Shown in pieces: positions 34,777 to 42,710 of a DNA stretch of 54,450 bases. Every line of letters starts with the position of its first letter. Positions within the stretch are counted from its first letter, which is position 1. Below the pieces are notes generated by a model that saw only the letters and a list, made by a program, of their open reading frames with translations, made no database searches and was not told the DNA's origin. The translations under genes and the position numbers were made by a program. The DNA comes from Oscillospiraceae bacterium (lineage in GTDB: Bacteria > Bacillota > Clostridia > Oscillospirales > Oscillospiraceae). The DNA is taken from contig WQUY01000008.1 in the NCBI GenBank assembly GCA_009781855.1, positions 1 through 54,450 on the forward strand. The letters are read 5' to 3'.

Positions 34777-36834
34777 CTATTGTGGCAATTTCCCTAGTTT
34801 TTCCATCTCATCAGCTACTTCTTTGAGTCCAAGCCGCTCATATGTTTCTCTCGTCGGCCACCCGGTCGCTCTATCCCAACCACGCTCATCGTAGTACATA
34901 TCAACCAGATGGTTAAAATCATCCCAATCGGCTACTTTCCCATCGGCATCCGGATAAGTGAGTATCGGAAATACCTCTTTAACTTCCATTTCCCTTGTCC
35001 GTCCATGGTTACGAATCAGTATCGCACGGAACAGATTTTTCATCCGCTCTGCCGCAAGATAGAGTTCTTCATGTGTTGTCTTTACACCTGTGGCCGCCTC
35101 ATACATATCTGCCTCTGTCTCTTTGTCAAAAACTGTCGGCAGTTGGAATTCACAGCTCATCAGCGCTTCTTTGAGCTCGGAGCAATGTTCATTGCGCACA
35201 ATTGACGGTGCAACACGAGGATTATGGTATGGGTCATCCCGCACATCAAGAAACCACTCCCATGAATCATGATGATGCGTATTGGTCTGCGCATCACGCG
35301 TTGCAGTCATCAGTTCAATCGCAATCGGCAACCAACAAGCGATGTCATTACTTCCCTGAAAACCTCTTCCCGACCAGTGGCAACAGTGACCCCACGCTGA
35401 CTCCAGGCTTATCGGAATCATGTGTTTTTCCTTAGTCCGCACTGATGTGCGTCCGTTGTAGATGGTCTTGCCGTATTTATCCATACCCAGCGTTCTAATC
35501 GCCCTTGCCATACCTTCGGCAAAAATGTCGCCATACTTTCCTTTGCGATAAACAATCATCTCTAGGAAGCGCTTCATAAATTCTTCGCTACCCGGGTCAA
35601 TTTCCATGCCAAGACCAAAGTCAATATCATCTAAAACGCCCTCGGCCTTGCCCATTGCAAGCCATGACATATACCATATGACAACATCCCACCGGTCAAT
35701 ACCATACTGTGTGCAAAGGTCGTTTATCACGTTGCCGCGGTCATAATCCCCATCCCAGTAGTTGACAATATCACCATAACGCCGCGTCAGTAACCCTTGC
35801 TCAATTGCAGGGTCGCTCTGATCCGGAGTAAATCCGTCACCTGAAATAAATCGACAACCGTTGTAATCGTTCTCCGGAGAGTTAAAAGACATCTGAGGAG
35901 TCCAGCCGCTGTCTTCCATCATCTGATATGCATATATCCCTACACATTTATTCACCACATGAGTACGACCCTTATCATTGCCTCCGATTCCGGCTTTGAC
36001 ATCAAGCAAGATCAGATTGCAGTGTTGATTGCAGCCATAACTACAGGCAACACGCCCTTCTTTCACGCCTCCCGGTACAGGAAAATTAATATGCGGACGT
36101 GGGTCAAATCTATCCTTATATTTGATTGGTCTGGGCTCATATGCCGGCTTGCCCATTGTTTTTTGCAGCTTCAGAATTTTTTCAACACTTCCTGCCTTAA
36201 CCACACCCGTACCGCGAACCGATATTGCCTTTAAGTTCTTTGAGCCAAAGACCGCTCCGAATCCAGCTTTCGCTGCAACACTGTCATTAGATGTCGTGAT
36301 GCTTGCATTACGAACCAAATTTTCACCCGCAGGCCCGATAACAATGCTGTTTATGTCATCCCCAAGGATTTCCTCAAGCTTCTTTTGCGTATGATGGACA
36401 ATCATTCCCCACAACCCTTTTGCACTGTGAAAAGATATCTTGTCATCATCAATAAATACATAGGTCGGCTCGGCAGCTTTCCCTTCGATAATAAATCCAT
36501 CGTAACCCGCAAATTTCACCATTGAGCCAAAAAATCCACCGATTCCGCTCCAGCAATATTGTTCCGGAAGATTATTCGGCGAAATCGCGCACATCGTGCT
36601 TCTTCCGCCTGTGGGAATGCCGGTACTTGTAGTTGGCCCAGTCATGAATATAAGCTTGTTCTCAGAATCAAATGCCCCTACACCTGGGCCTACCTCATCC
36701 CAAAATATCTTATTACATACGCCGCGCCCACCAATGTATTTCGGGACATAATTAGACGTAGGCACGTCTGTTACGGTACTGTCCGTAAGGTTTATCCGGG
36801 CAATCTTGCCCACGTAGCCAAATAGTTTCTCCAT
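34777..36834 (-). CDS. Aldehyde:ferredoxin oxidoreductase family (tungsten enzyme)
   Basis: 685 residues from the ATG at 36834 (MEKLFGYVGK), the paralogue of the enzyme at 20641. Signatures: GYVGKIARINLTD, YIGGRGVCNKIFWDE, TGPTTSTGIPTGGR, KAGFGAVFGSKNLKAI near 195, cluster cysteines 264, 268 and 272 again spaced C-x3-C-x3-C, and a conserved C-terminal GWDRATGWPTRETYERLGL shared with its sister (GWDRKTGWPTRETWVRVGL). Its module runs ferredoxin, lactamase-fold protein, AOR. The ribosome site AAAGGA is about 12 nt from the ATG. Substrate unknown; two AORs with separate partner sets suggest two different aldehyde/acid couples. Confidence 0.9.
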   Translation of the reverse strand: MEKLFGYVGKIARINLTDSTVTDVPTSNYVPKYIGGRGVCNKIFWDEVGPGVGAFDSENKLIFMTGPTTSTGIPTGGRSTMCAISPNNLPEQYCWSGIGGFFGSMVKFAGYDGFIIEGKAAEPTYVFIDDDKISFHSAKGLWGMIVHHTQKKLEEILGDDINSIVIGPAGENLVRNASITTSNDSVAAKAGFGAVFGSKNLKAISVRGTGVVKAGSVEKILKLQKTMGKPAYEPRPIKYKDRFDPRPHINFPVPGGVKEGRVACSYGCNQHCNLILLDVKAGIGGNDKGRTHVVNKCVGIYAYQMMEDSGWTPQMSFNSPENDYNGCRFISGDGFTPDQSDPAIEQGLLTRRYGDIVNYWDGDYDRGNVINDLCTQYGIDRWDVVIWYMSWLAMGKAEGVLDDIDFGLGMEIDPGSEEFMKRFLEMIVYRKGKYGDIFAEGMARAIRTLGMDKYGKTIYNGRTSVRTKEKHMIPISLESAWGHCCHWSGRGFQGSNDIACWLPIAIELMTATRDAQTNTHHHDSWEWFLDVRDDPYHNPRVAPSIVRNEHCSELKEALMSCEFQLPTVFDKETEADMYEAATGVKTTHEELYLAAERMKNLFRAILIRNHGRTREMEVKEVFPILTYPDADGKVADWDDFNHLVDMYYDERGWDRATGWPTRETYERLGLKEVADEMEKLGKLPQ

Positions 36835-36856
36835 ACGTTTGACTATTCCTTTCAGC

Positions 36857-37597
36857 TTATTCGAAATATTCCGGGAAGAGCTTTTGCGGCATATTGTCAG
36901 GATCATGCGCAAAAATCAGCTGATACCCGCTATTTTCAAGACTCTTTAGCTTTTCCAGAGACCGGATTGCCTGTGCATTATTTGAACATGTTCCGGGCAG
37001 AAGCAGCCTATCCATAACTTCACGGAAAGGAGCCGCGTCGCAGACAAGCAAGATTTTTCCAGCGTTCTTTAGATTGACCTTTACAGACTGATGCCCGCGT
37101 GAATGCCCGCGTGTATCTGTCAATACCAGCGTACCATCTCCAAACACATCATACTCTTCATCATCCGAAAGCTGAATATACTTGTAATCCCTCGTTTTTT
37201 CATATGTTGCAAACAAGTATCCGGGACTCTCAAATACATCAGGCCACCATGCGGTTTTTAGTTCTTCTCTCCGGACAATAAATGTCGCATCCGGAAAATC
37301 GCACATATACCCTGCATGATCAAAATGCATATGACTCATCACAACATATTTGATGTCTTTGGGCGTATATCCCAGTTGCGCTAACTTATGTACTATCGAA
37401 TCATCTTCTTTGAGCATTGACCCGCCATCACGCAAATCATAATGTTGCCCCAAATCAACAAGTACCAGCCCCTTTGGGTGTTCAATCAGATATGTGAATA
37501 ACGGCATAACTGTCGGCACATCTGCATTTTCACATCTTTGCGCAATATATCCACGCGGTATTTTAAATGACCCGACTTGGACACAATAGAGTTTCAT
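36857..37597 (-). CDS. Metallo-beta-lactamase-fold hydrolase (lactonase-like)
   Basis: About 246 residues. Zinc motif MSHMHFDHAGYM near 95, DTRGHSRGHQS near 163, LVCDAAPF near 185 and FAHDPDN near the end match AHL-lactonase-type metallo-hydrolases. Two in-frame ATGs are possible: 37606 overlaps the ferredoxin stop, and 37597 follows it; GGGAGGTGG serves either. The protein differs clearly from the lactamase domain fused to the ferredoxin at 22727. Its place between ferredoxin and AOR, repeated in the other module as a fusion, ties a lactone- or ester-opening step to AOR chemistry by inference. Confidence 0.82.
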   Translation of the reverse strand: MKLYCVQVGSFKIPRGYIAQRCENADVPTVMPLFTYLIEHPKGLVLVDLGQHYDLRDGGSMLKEDDSIVHKLAQLGYTPKDIKYVVMSHMHFDHAGYMCDFPDATFIVRREELKTAWWPDVFESPGYLFATYEKTRDYKYIQLSDDEEYDVFGDGTLVLTDTRGHSRGHQSVKVNLKNAGKILLVCDAAPFREVMDRLLLPGTCSNNAQAIRSLEKLKSLENSGYQLIFAHDPDNMPQKLFPEYFE

Positions 37598-37598
37598 C

Positions 37599-38099
37599 TT
37601 ATTCATCCACCTCCCACGGCAGGGGTGCATCACTAAGCCCAAGACATCGCACTTGACAAAATTCAATACACGCCGGACCCTCAGCTCTTAATCGGCACAT
37701 ATCACATTTCAATGCTTTGCGTGGTTTGTTTGGGTGCAGTGAAATACGCTTAGGTTCAAGCGGGCAAGCCTTATAACACAATTGGCAACCTGTGCATTTT
37801 TCTTGATCTACGTATACCACACCCGTTTCGGAATCTTTGACCATCGCTTCTTCTTTTAATGGACATGCATTGTAGCACGGATGATCCATGCAGTGCTGAC
37901 AGGAAAACACTTTATGCATATCGTCCGTCATCGTGGTGTCGCGCACCAAAAATATCCGCTTAATGAGCGGGCCTGTAACACCATCGTGGGTAAGTCCACA
38001 TACAGCCTCGCAAGTTGCACATCCTGCACAGAGCGAGTAGTCGGCGGGATACTGCACGATATGTTTTCCGAATTTGCTTTCAGAGCCGGAAACTCCCAT
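37599..38099 (-). CDS. Four-cluster [4Fe-4S] ferredoxin, AOR electron partner
   Basis: 166 residues with sixteen cysteines in four sets: CAGCATCEAVC (Cys24-34), CQHCMDHPCYNAC, CTGCQLCYKAC and CDMC...CIEFC. This is the ferredoxin-like electron subunit that accompanies molybdopterin and tungstopterin oxidoreductases. It is the clear paralogue of the C-terminal domain of the fusion at 22727-23926, sharing FSCQHCMDHPCYNACPLKE versus YSCQQCLDHPCYEACPLKE. AGAGGTG precedes the ATG. It is the first gene of the second AOR module. Confidence 0.9.
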   Translation of the reverse strand: MGVSGSESKFGKHIVQYPADYSLCAGCATCEAVCGLTHDGVTGPLIKRIFLVRDTTMTDDMHKVFSCQHCMDHPCYNACPLKEEAMVKDSETGVVYVDQEKCTGCQLCYKACPLEPKRISLHPNKPRKALKCDMCRLRAEGPACIEFCQVRCLGLSDAPLPWEVDE

Positions 38100-38179
38100 A
38101 TATTTTCACCTCTACTAAATTTTCATAGGTAAACGAAATAGCGCATCTGACATATAGCTTAGGGTTTATTTAACCCCCC

Positions 38180-38974
38180 CTAATCGCCAATGACATTCAT
38201 CGTCATACCACCGTCAACAGGCACATTGTGCCCTGTTATAAACGAAGCCGCATCAGAACAGAGCCAAACCACAGTTTCTGCCATCTCCAGCGGCAGTCCC
38301 ATTCTCTTCATCGGAACAACCTGAGCAAACACATCGCCAAAGTCAGGATCGGTTGCAGTAATATTGTCAAACAACAGGGTGTCTTTCGTTGGTCCGGGCA
38401 TGATGCTATTGACACGTATGCCTAATGTCGCACACTCAGCAGCAGCTATTTGAGTAATTTTACACACACCCGATTTGCTTGCCCCATATGCTGCAAATCC
38501 AGGATTTGACACAAGATGTGCAACCGAGGACGTATTTACAATTGACCCATAACCCTGTTTCATCATCTGACGTATTTCATGCTTCATGCAGAACATACAA
38601 CCCTTGACATTCGGATCCATTATTGCATCCCACAGTTCCTCTGTGTATTCGGCAATCGGCACAATCGGAAGCCTTTTCCCGTCGGGTCCGACACCTGCGT
38701 TGTTCGCAGCATAATCCAACCTTCCATATCGCTCAACCGTCTTGCTTACAAGTTCCTCTACTTCGGACTCTATGGCTACATCGCAACGTATAAATGTTGC
38801 TTCGCCGCCTGCTTTTCTTATCTCTTCAGCAACGGCCTCTCCATCAGTCACATTTTTTCTTGTGGAAACCACCACCTTTGCCCCTTTTGACGCGAAAAGA
38901 TGAGCAATTGACTTTCCTATACCTGTCGCAGCACCGGTCACGAGGGCGACTCGCCCGTCAAATATCCGTTCCAT
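38180..38974 (-). CDS. Short-chain dehydrogenase/reductase (SDR)
   Basis: 264 residues with TGAATGIG at residue 15, VVVSTRKN after strand 2 (no acidic residue, so NADP(H) is plausible), NNAGVGP near 92, NTSSVAH and YGASK near 165, and ITGHNVPVDGG at the C-terminus. AAGGGGTG precedes the ATG. A small GGGTT/AACCC hairpin follows its stop in the 80-nt gap before the ferredoxin gene. Generic oxidoreductase of the cluster; substrate unknown. Confidence 0.88.
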   Translation of the reverse strand: MERIFDGRVALVTGAATGIGKSIAHLFASKGAKVVVSTRKNVTDGEAVAEEIRKAGGEATFIRCDVAIESEVEELVSKTVERYGRLDYAANNAGVGPDGKRLPIVPIAEYTEELWDAIMDPNVKGCMFCMKHEIRQMMKQGYGSIVNTSSVAHLVSNPGFAAYGASKSGVCKITQIAAAECATLGIRVNSIMPGPTKDTLLFDNITATDPDFGDVFAQVVPMKRMGLPLEMAETVVWLCSDAASFITGHNVPVDGGMTMNVIGD

Positions 38975-39000
38975 GCAGGTTTCACCCCTTAAATCAATAA

Positions 39001-39768
39001 TTAGTTTTTGCCCCTAGATACAACCAATCCACTATCAATCAAATATTCGGCGCCAGTCATTTTGCTGCCTTTATCAGAGGCTAGGAAAAGACCTAATTCA
39101 GCTACATCCTCAGGAAGCACAAACTTTTCAAGCGGATAGGATGCTGCTACGTTCTTCTTAATCTCTTCATTAAATCCCGGAATAAATTGGCCCATCATAG
39201 GTGTATCTGTTCCTCCCGGCATGACGCAATTGACACGAACCTCTGGGGCAAACTCATTAGCAAGAGCTTTTGTCATTGTCACTATTGCACCCTTTGAGGA
39301 AGAGTAAAGCGCTGTACCACCTCTGGGGCGAATGGCTGCACCTGAGCCTACTGTAAGAATAACTCCATTTCCGGTCTTTTTCAGTTCAGGATATGCGTAT
39401 TTGCAGCATAGCCATGTGCCAAGTACATTAACAGCAAATATGCGTTGTCCTTGTGACAATGGGATTTCCGTAATACTCTGTGAGGCTTCCGGCACACCGG
39501 CTACACAGAACAGTATGTCAATTTTGGAATATGTATCTACCGCCAGTTTCACCATAGCCTGAACTTGCGTTTCATCCGCGATATCGACACCGATTGCAAC
39601 TGCTTTTCCGCCCACGGCGGTTATTTCAGCAGCTGTTGCCTTGGCTCCTTCTAAGTTTAAATCTGCAGCAACAATGCAGGCACCCTCTTTTGCAAATAGT
39701 TTTGCGCTTGCCTGACCCATCCCTGATGCCGCTCCTGTAATGATTGCAACTTTGTTTTTTAACAACAT
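39001..39768 (-). CDS. Short-chain dehydrogenase/reductase (SDR)
   Basis: 255 residues from the ATG at 39768 (MLLKNKVAI), with AAGGAGG 8 nt upstream. Motifs: TGAASGMG, VAADLN (NAD-type acidic residue), CVAGVPE in place of NNAG, TVGSGAA and YSSSK near 155. It resembles the SDR at 10420: both replace the Asn-Asn of NNAG by Cys-x and end in SRGKN / ARPKN. It lies 24 nt downstream of the ABM-domain gene. Confidence 0.87.
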   Translation of the reverse strand: MLLKNKVAIITGAASGMGQASAKLFAKEGACIVAADLNLEGAKATAAEITAVGGKAVAIGVDIADETQVQAMVKLAVDTYSKIDILFCVAGVPEASQSITEIPLSQGQRIFAVNVLGTWLCCKYAYPELKKTGNGVILTVGSGAAIRPRGGTALYSSSKGAIVTMTKALANEFAPEVRVNCVMPGGTDTPMMGQFIPGFNEEIKKNVAASYPLEKFVLPEDVAELGLFLASDKGSKMTGAEYLIDSGLVVSRGKN

Positions 39769-39792
39769 TTTTTGCTCCTCCTTAATCATTTG

Positions 39793-40086
39793 TTATTCTT
39801 TTATCTCACCAAAAAATCCCGGAACAAATCCGGTCATATATTTATCCTTAATGGGTTGCAGTCTTGCCGTATGCGGAGCTACTTTATGAGCATCCCAAGC
39901 TTCCGGAGTCTCCCATCTTTCTACAAAAAAGATATCAGTTTCATTTCTGTATGGGTAATAGTAATCGTAGCTAATATTCCCTTCCTCTTTTAGGAATTCA
40001 GCGTATATGCCCTGGTCATATACCTCTTTCAGAAAATCATCTCGCGTGCCTGGTTTAACTTGGTATGCGCCTGTAACAACAAACAT
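39793..40086 (-). CDS. ABM-domain protein (putative quinol monooxygenase type)
   Basis: 97 residues, the size of a single antibiotic-biosynthesis-monooxygenase (ferredoxin-like alpha/beta) domain. It starts with FVVTGAYQVKPGTRDDFL, has DIFFVERWETPEAWDAHKVA in the middle, and ends PHTARLQPIKDKYM, the usual order for YgiN-like proteins. In an anaerobe it is more likely an isomerase, cyclase or ligand-binding dimer than an oxygenase. AAGGAG lies 9 nt before the ATG. It sits between an SDR and a DUF6282 gene. Confidence 0.82.
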   Translation of the reverse strand: MFVVTGAYQVKPGTRDDFLKEVYDQGIYAEFLKEEGNISYDYYYPYRNETDIFFVERWETPEAWDAHKVAPHTARLQPIKDKYMTGFVPGFFGEIKE

Positions 40087-40100
40087 TCTTTCTTTCTCCT

Positions 40101-41027
40101 TTATAAATCTGATTTTTCAGTTACACTCTCTTCAAGTTTAAGCAGTTTCGCCGGATTTGTATGCGTCATTGTGTAGATGTCGTCCTCAGATATTCCTAAA
40201 GCAAGCATCGTAGCAATAAACATTCTAAGTATCTCCGGTGGAGGTGGGTTCCACGCTTCAATGGCATCGCTGGACATCAAGCATTGCTGTGCACCAACAT
40301 GCTCTATGACCTCTGCGATACGTTTTGGTTTGAGTCCTTCATGCATTGGCATACACGCTATAAATACATTTTCAATATACCCACCCATCTGAGCAATTTC
40401 TTTCATCTGGTCAAACGAAGCATTGATGAGCGGAGTATTCAGCGGATGCGTCAGAATAAATCCAACGCCTGCAGCACTGGCCGCTTTGCATAACTTCATA
40501 CTCTCTTCGATTGACACATGACCCGAACCGATAGCGAGCCCATACTGCTTGCATACTTCAATCACTTGATGAATTTCAGCAATAAGTTCACCAGAATCAT
40601 CAATTATTGAAATCCCGGTCTTATCCGCCATTGCGCTATCTATCGTTGTGATGTACGGTCTCATCCTATCGACATATTTTGCACCCTTGTCCATGTCGTT
40701 TTTGGCGTTCCATGTCGGCATAAACACAACTTTGGCACCCGACTCAGCGGCAATCTGCACAGCCATCGGGTTTATACCACCGACTGTATAATTTAGTGTG
40801 ATGCTTCCAAACACCGTCACATCATCCACCATTTTGTTGAGCAGATAAGCCTCACCTACTGTAGGCCAGATATGTGACTTCATTACAAAGCCTGCCATAC
40901 CCGCCGCCTTTGCCGCCTGCGTCCACTGAAGATTATTCTGCCTTCCCGGCATGTTCAATGTAAATTGGGGATATCCATGCGCGTGCATGTCAATCGCCCC
41001 ATGAAGTAGTTTATCTGCTCTATCCAT
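40101..41027 (-). CDS. DUF6282 family, amidohydrolase-like protein
   Basis: 308 residues resembling a metal-dependent TIM-barrel hydrolase of the DUF6282 type. N-terminal AIDMHAHGYPQF is a candidate metal-binding H-x-H; a Lys in FVMKSHIWPT near 52, GSGHVSIEE near 167, ILTHPLNTP near 190 and SSDAIEAWNPPP near 245 fit successive metal and acid positions of the superfamily. Such genes occur in catabolic clusters, but I know of no established reaction. Hydrolysis or decarboxylation of a cyclic or amide intermediate is a guess. GGAG lies 8 nt before the ATG. Confidence 0.75.
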   Translation of the reverse strand: MDRADKLLHGAIDMHAHGYPQFTLNMPGRQNNLQWTQAAKAAGMAGFVMKSHIWPTVGEAYLLNKMVDDVTVFGSITLNYTVGGINPMAVQIAAESGAKVVFMPTWNAKNDMDKGAKYVDRMRPYITTIDSAMADKTGISIIDDSGELIAEIHQVIEVCKQYGLAIGSGHVSIEESMKLCKAASAAGVGFILTHPLNTPLINASFDQMKEIAQMGGYIENVFIACMPMHEGLKPKRIAEVIEHVGAQQCLMSSDAIEAWNPPPPEILRMFIATMLALGISEDDIYTMTHTNPAKLLKLEESVTEKSDL

Positions 41028-41042
41028 ATTTATATCTCCATA

Positions 41043-41837
41043 TCAATCAATGTGAACCGCACCGTTTACATCAAGTAAATACCCACACATTCCTGAGGCA
41101 AAAGGAGCCGCCAGATATGCTATACCCCACGCTGCTTCCTCGGCAGTGCCCAGTCTTCCCATAGGTAAACTCTTGACATATTCATCAAGCTGCTCGGGTG
41201 TTCTCCAGTGTACCATCTGTGTATCCATTGAGCCGGGGCAAAACGTATTGACATTAACGCCATAACCCGCCAACTCTATGGCCAAACTTCTTGTAAATCC
41301 TATTATCCCGCCTTTTGACGCAGAATATTGCGCTCCCGGGCCTAATGCACCTTCCTTACCCGCAACCGATGTCAAATTGACAATCTTCCCGCTTCGTTTT
41401 TCCATCATCAACGGGGCAAAGTAATGGCAGGTATGAAACTGACTTTTCAGATTTGTTGTCAAAAATTTATCCCAGTCTTCCGAGGTCACATCCAAAAATC
41501 GCTTACCCTCATTGATGCCAAGATTGTTGACTAATATATCAATGCTACCAAAACTCGAAATCGTAAAATCTTTTAGCCGCTCTGCCTCAGCCATAACGGA
41601 TAAATCGCCTTTGAAAAGTACGCACTCGCTGCCTGCTGCCTCAATGGCTTTTTTTGTTTCATGCGCTCCCTCATCATATCCAAGATAGGCACACACTACT
41701 TTTGCGCCAAGTGCTCCAAACAGTTTTGCCGTTGCCGCTCCGATACCACGCGCAGCGCCTGTTACAACCGCAGTCTGTCCTGCCAAAAACGAGCCGCGCA
41801 TATGCCCGAAATACCGCTTATACTCTAAATAAGTCAT
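41043..41837 (-). CDS. Short-chain dehydrogenase/reductase (SDR)
   Basis: About 264 residues with TGAARGIG near 28, NNLGINEG near 108, NLTSVAGKEG and YSASK near 180; all catalytic residues are present. The chosen ATG at 41837 (MTYLEYK) has AAGGTGG 10 nt upstream; the first in-frame ATG at 41846 lies only one base after that site. The N-terminus has an unusual 17-residue extension (MTYLEYKRYFGHMRGSF) before the Rossmann fold. It is followed after 15 nt by the DUF6282 gene. Confidence 0.86.
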   Translation of the reverse strand: MTYLEYKRYFGHMRGSFLAGQTAVVTGAARGIGAATAKLFGALGAKVVCAYLGYDEGAHETKKAIEAAGSECVLFKGDLSVMAEAERLKDFTISSFGSIDILVNNLGINEGKRFLDVTSEDWDKFLTTNLKSQFHTCHYFAPLMMEKRSGKIVNLTSVAGKEGALGPGAQYSASKGGIIGFTRSLAIELAGYGVNVNTFCPGSMDTQMVHWRTPEQLDEYVKSLPMGRLGTAEEAAWGIAYLAAPFASGMCGYLLDVNGAVHID

Positions 41838-41919
41838 TACACGCATACCACCTTACATCATCTGCAAATTCTTTTGAACAAAGCAAATTTGAAATACGCC
41901 ACTTTGTAGTTTTGTTACA

Positions 41920-42666
41920 TCAAACCATGTAAAATCCACCGTTTATATTCATCGTCTCACCTGTAACATAATTACTCTCATCACAACACAAATAAAGAAC
42001 CGCCGCTGCCACCTCTTCTGGCTTACACAGCTTTTTCAGTGGCGTTTTTTTCAGGATATCAGAAAGTTCTGCATCATTATATCCGCAAGCGCCCTTTCCT
42101 TCAAGCGGCCCTGGCGCCACTGCATTAAAGTTGATTCCCGTGCCTGCGTATGTGAGTGCGAGTTGACGTGTCATCGAGGTCATTCCCGCATTATATACAC
42201 TAAAATCTATGCCGGTAAATCCAAACCCTATCCTTGCCGCATAAGATGAAATGTTGACAATTCTGCCAAATCCGGCTTTTTTCATACGCGGAACAACAGC
42301 CTTAATTGCAGCAAACGCCTGACTCAAACCATGGGTAACCATCATATCCCATTGAGCATTTTGTATTTCTGAATTGGCCTGTGAAAATCTGGCTCCCGGA
42401 TTGTTCACCAAAATATCAATTCTTCCGTATTTTTTCAATATATTGTCTATTTCTTCACTCAAATTATTGGGTTTGATTTCAATAGATTTTATAGAAAACC
42501 CATCAGCGCCCAGCGCATCCTCAAATGCTTTAAATGAGGTTGTGTCACTGTCAATCACAATGACTCTTGCACCAGAAACCGCCAATGCACATGCCGTTGC
42601 TTTGGAAATCTCGCAATCACACCCATAAATTAAAGCTGTCTTTCCGTTTAAGCTGAATGAATTCAA
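41920..42666 (-). CDS. SDR-fold protein lacking catalytic residues (probable pseudo-enzyme)
   Basis: 248 residues that align along the whole length of an SDR (NNPGARFS near 88, NISSYAARIG near 137, DESNYVTGETMNINGG at the end), but key positions are lost. The glycine-rich TGxxxGxG is YGCDCEIS, and the catalytic Y-x-x-x-K reads YNAGM, with Met (ATG) replacing the Lys. Tyr and Ser remain. With a damaged nucleotide loop and no catalytic Lys it should not work as a normal oxidoreductase. It may be a structural partner or a lyase-like derivative. TTG start with GAGGCGG 7 nt upstream; the frame is intact, so this is divergence rather than decay. Confidence 0.8.
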   Translation of the reverse strand: MNSFSLNGKTALIYGCDCEISKATACALAVSGARVIVIDSDTTSFKAFEDALGADGFSIKSIEIKPNNLSEEIDNILKKYGRIDILVNNPGARFSQANSEIQNAQWDMMVTHGLSQAFAAIKAVVPRMKKAGFGRIVNISSYAARIGFGFTGIDFSVYNAGMTSMTRQLALTYAGTGINFNAVAPGPLEGKGACGYNDAELSDILKKTPLKKLCKPEEVAAAVLYLCCDESNYVTGETMNINGGFYMV

Positions 42667-42710
42667 AAAATCACCGCCTCGTATTGTATTTTTTAAGATC
42701 GCAAATAAAG

